Source: an uncultured Microbacteriaceae bacterium
GTDB lineage: Bacteria > Actinomycetota > Actinomycetes > Actinomycetales > Microbacteriaceae
Reading direction: 5' to 3'
Length of the DNA: 15,448 nt
Assembly (NCBI GenBank): GCA_937896185.1
Contig: CALBMG010000291.1
Location: 1-15,448 of the forward strand
Below are positions 14,949-15,448 of this stretch, in pieces (within the stretch, counting starts at the first letter, position 1; every line of letters starts with the position of its first letter). A program made the translations under genes and the position numbers. The notes beneath the pieces are model-generated. The model ran no database searches. It was not told the origin of the DNA and saw only the letters and a list, made by a program, of their open reading frames with translations.

Positions 14949-15448
14949 TGGCAATCCTTTCGACAACCGACATCGCTTCCGCGAGGTCTGCGACATTGAT
15001 GGTGTTCTCGACCGTTTCGCGCACATATGCGGGCAACGAGTCGAGGCTGATGCCCGTGTCGGTGCGCACGGTGGACAGCGAAATCGTGCCGATCTTTTGC
15101 TGAACACCCTGATAAATCACCACTGAATCCGAGTCGGCTCCCACATAAAACTGTTCCTGGGTCCACTGGTAGCCGTACCAGGCCACCCAGGCCAGCAACG
15201 AGGTGATCAGGCTGACACCGATCGCCCACTGGATGCGGCGACGCATTGCACGCTTGCGGTCCTCGGCGATCACCTGGCCGGAACCGTCATGGCTGAAGCG
15301 GTAGATCATCACCCGATCATAGCGCAGCGTGGCCCGCAACAGGCGCGGCACGTCGCGGACCAGGGTGCCGGCCGCGGCGCGCCGGCGCGCCAGGGCGTTG
15401 GCCAGCGCCTGGTTCTTCTGCGCCTTCCTCTTGCGGAGCACGGCGCCG
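14929..15448 (-). CDS. pstP: C-terminal part of Ser/Thr phosphatase PstP, cut by window edge and with an anomalous N-terminal side
   Basis: The reading frame is open to the right edge. The last 101 or so residues (counting from GTG 15441 as 1, residues 70-170) match the membrane anchor and outer domain of actinobacterial PstP: IQWAIGVSLITSLLAWVAWYGYQW, then TQEQFYVGADSDSVVIYQGVQQKIG and a conserved SLDSLPAYVRETVENTI segment. PstP dephosphorylates PknA, PknB and their targets; its cytosolic PP2C catalytic domain should lie upstream. Instead residues 41-60 read YDRVMIYRF-SHDGSG-QVIAE, the core of a phytochrome-type GAF domain, in frame and about ten residues from the span. No PP2C motif is visible in the portion present. 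A chimeric contig end near 15245-15262 is the simplest explanation. GTG 15441 is not a believable start; the gene continues outside. Confidence 0.72.
   Translation of the reverse strand, partial: GAVLRKRKAQKNQALANALARRRAAAGTLVRDVPRLLRATLRYDRVMIYRFSHDGSGQVIAEDRKRAMRRRIQWAIGVSLITSLLAWVAWYGYQWTQEQFYVGADSDSVVIYQGVQQKIGTISLSTVRTDTGISLDSLPAYVRETVENTINVADLAEAMSVVERIANVSNGD
15262..15321 (-). other. phytochrome-like GAF motif fragment
   Basis: These codons give DRVMIYRF, DGSG and VIAED in the order and spacing of the chromophore-binding GAF domain of bacterial phytochromes. In phytochromes the next residues are an Arg-rich turn and then a LEPFLGLRYPASDIP-type segment; here the match stops at DRK and PstP-like sequence takes over. 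The 148 bases from 15301 to the edge contain 109 G or C (74 percent), above the roughly 55-60 percent in operon stretches I looked at. The fragment is short, so the assignment is by motif only. Confidence 0.55.

Noticed and set aside
13488..14999. A 503-codon open frame on the plus strand, antisense to rodA
   Set aside because: It mirrors the rodA codons, is rich in His, Gln and Asp without domains, and rodA is a clear family member with overlap-coupled starts on the other strand.
14949..15107. Longer rodA from 15107
   Set aside because: The added residues are pstP DNA read in another frame; ATG 14948 has a good Shine-Dalgarno sequence.

Overview
The window reads as the origin-proximal cell-envelope region of a moderately high-GC actinobacterium, most likely of the Microbacteriaceae/Micrococcales. 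The reason is gene order. A cyclophilin gene, crgA, trpG, and pknB-pknA-pbpA-rodA-pstP running on the opposite strand form the conserved block that follows gyrA in mycobacteria and relatives. The class E sortase and tiny membrane protein between crgA and trpG also suit this group. Both ends are cut inside genes, so the sequence may be a whole contig.

Layout. Positions 1-1222 (minus) hold an OmpR-type response regulator followed by a membrane sensor histidine kinase cut by the left edge. Diverging from them, 1344-4749 (plus) is a tightly packed four-gene operon: two anchored low-complexity surface proteins (one ending in 30 acidic residues out of 31), an ApbE-like FMN transferase, and a ferric-reductase-type bis-heme membrane protein fused to a flavin reductase and a plant-type 2Fe-2S domain. 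Positions 4756-5145 (minus) encode a small CwsA-like membrane protein. 5218-6470 (plus) is a cyclophilin plus rhomboid pair. 6471-6602 is a convergent intergenic gap with DnaA-box-like sites and a perfect AT-rich palindrome. 6603-6848 (minus) is crgA. 6959-8534 (plus) is sortase E, a 51-residue membrane protein and trpG/pabA. 8531-15448 (minus) is the pstP(3' end)-rodA-pbpA-pknA-pknB operon.

How the genes work together. RodA (SEDS glycosyltransferase) and PbpA (class B transpeptidase) build peptidoglycan. PknA and PknB sense the wall through extracytoplasmic PASTA-type domains and phosphorylate division and growth proteins, PstP reverses this, and CrgA and the CwsA-like protein are division-linked membrane partners. 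The left operon looks like a flavin/heme/iron-sulfur trans-membrane electron route, possibly controlled by the divergent two-component system.

The main anomalies are two. The ApbE operon has no recognisable FMN-binding partner protein. At the right edge, the expected PP2C-side sequence of PstP is replaced, in frame, by a phytochrome-like GAF motif in GC-richer DNA, which is more likely a contig-end chimera than a real fusion. No stretch over 300 bases lacks a gene. I saw no tRNA, rRNA, CRISPR array or insertion sequence.
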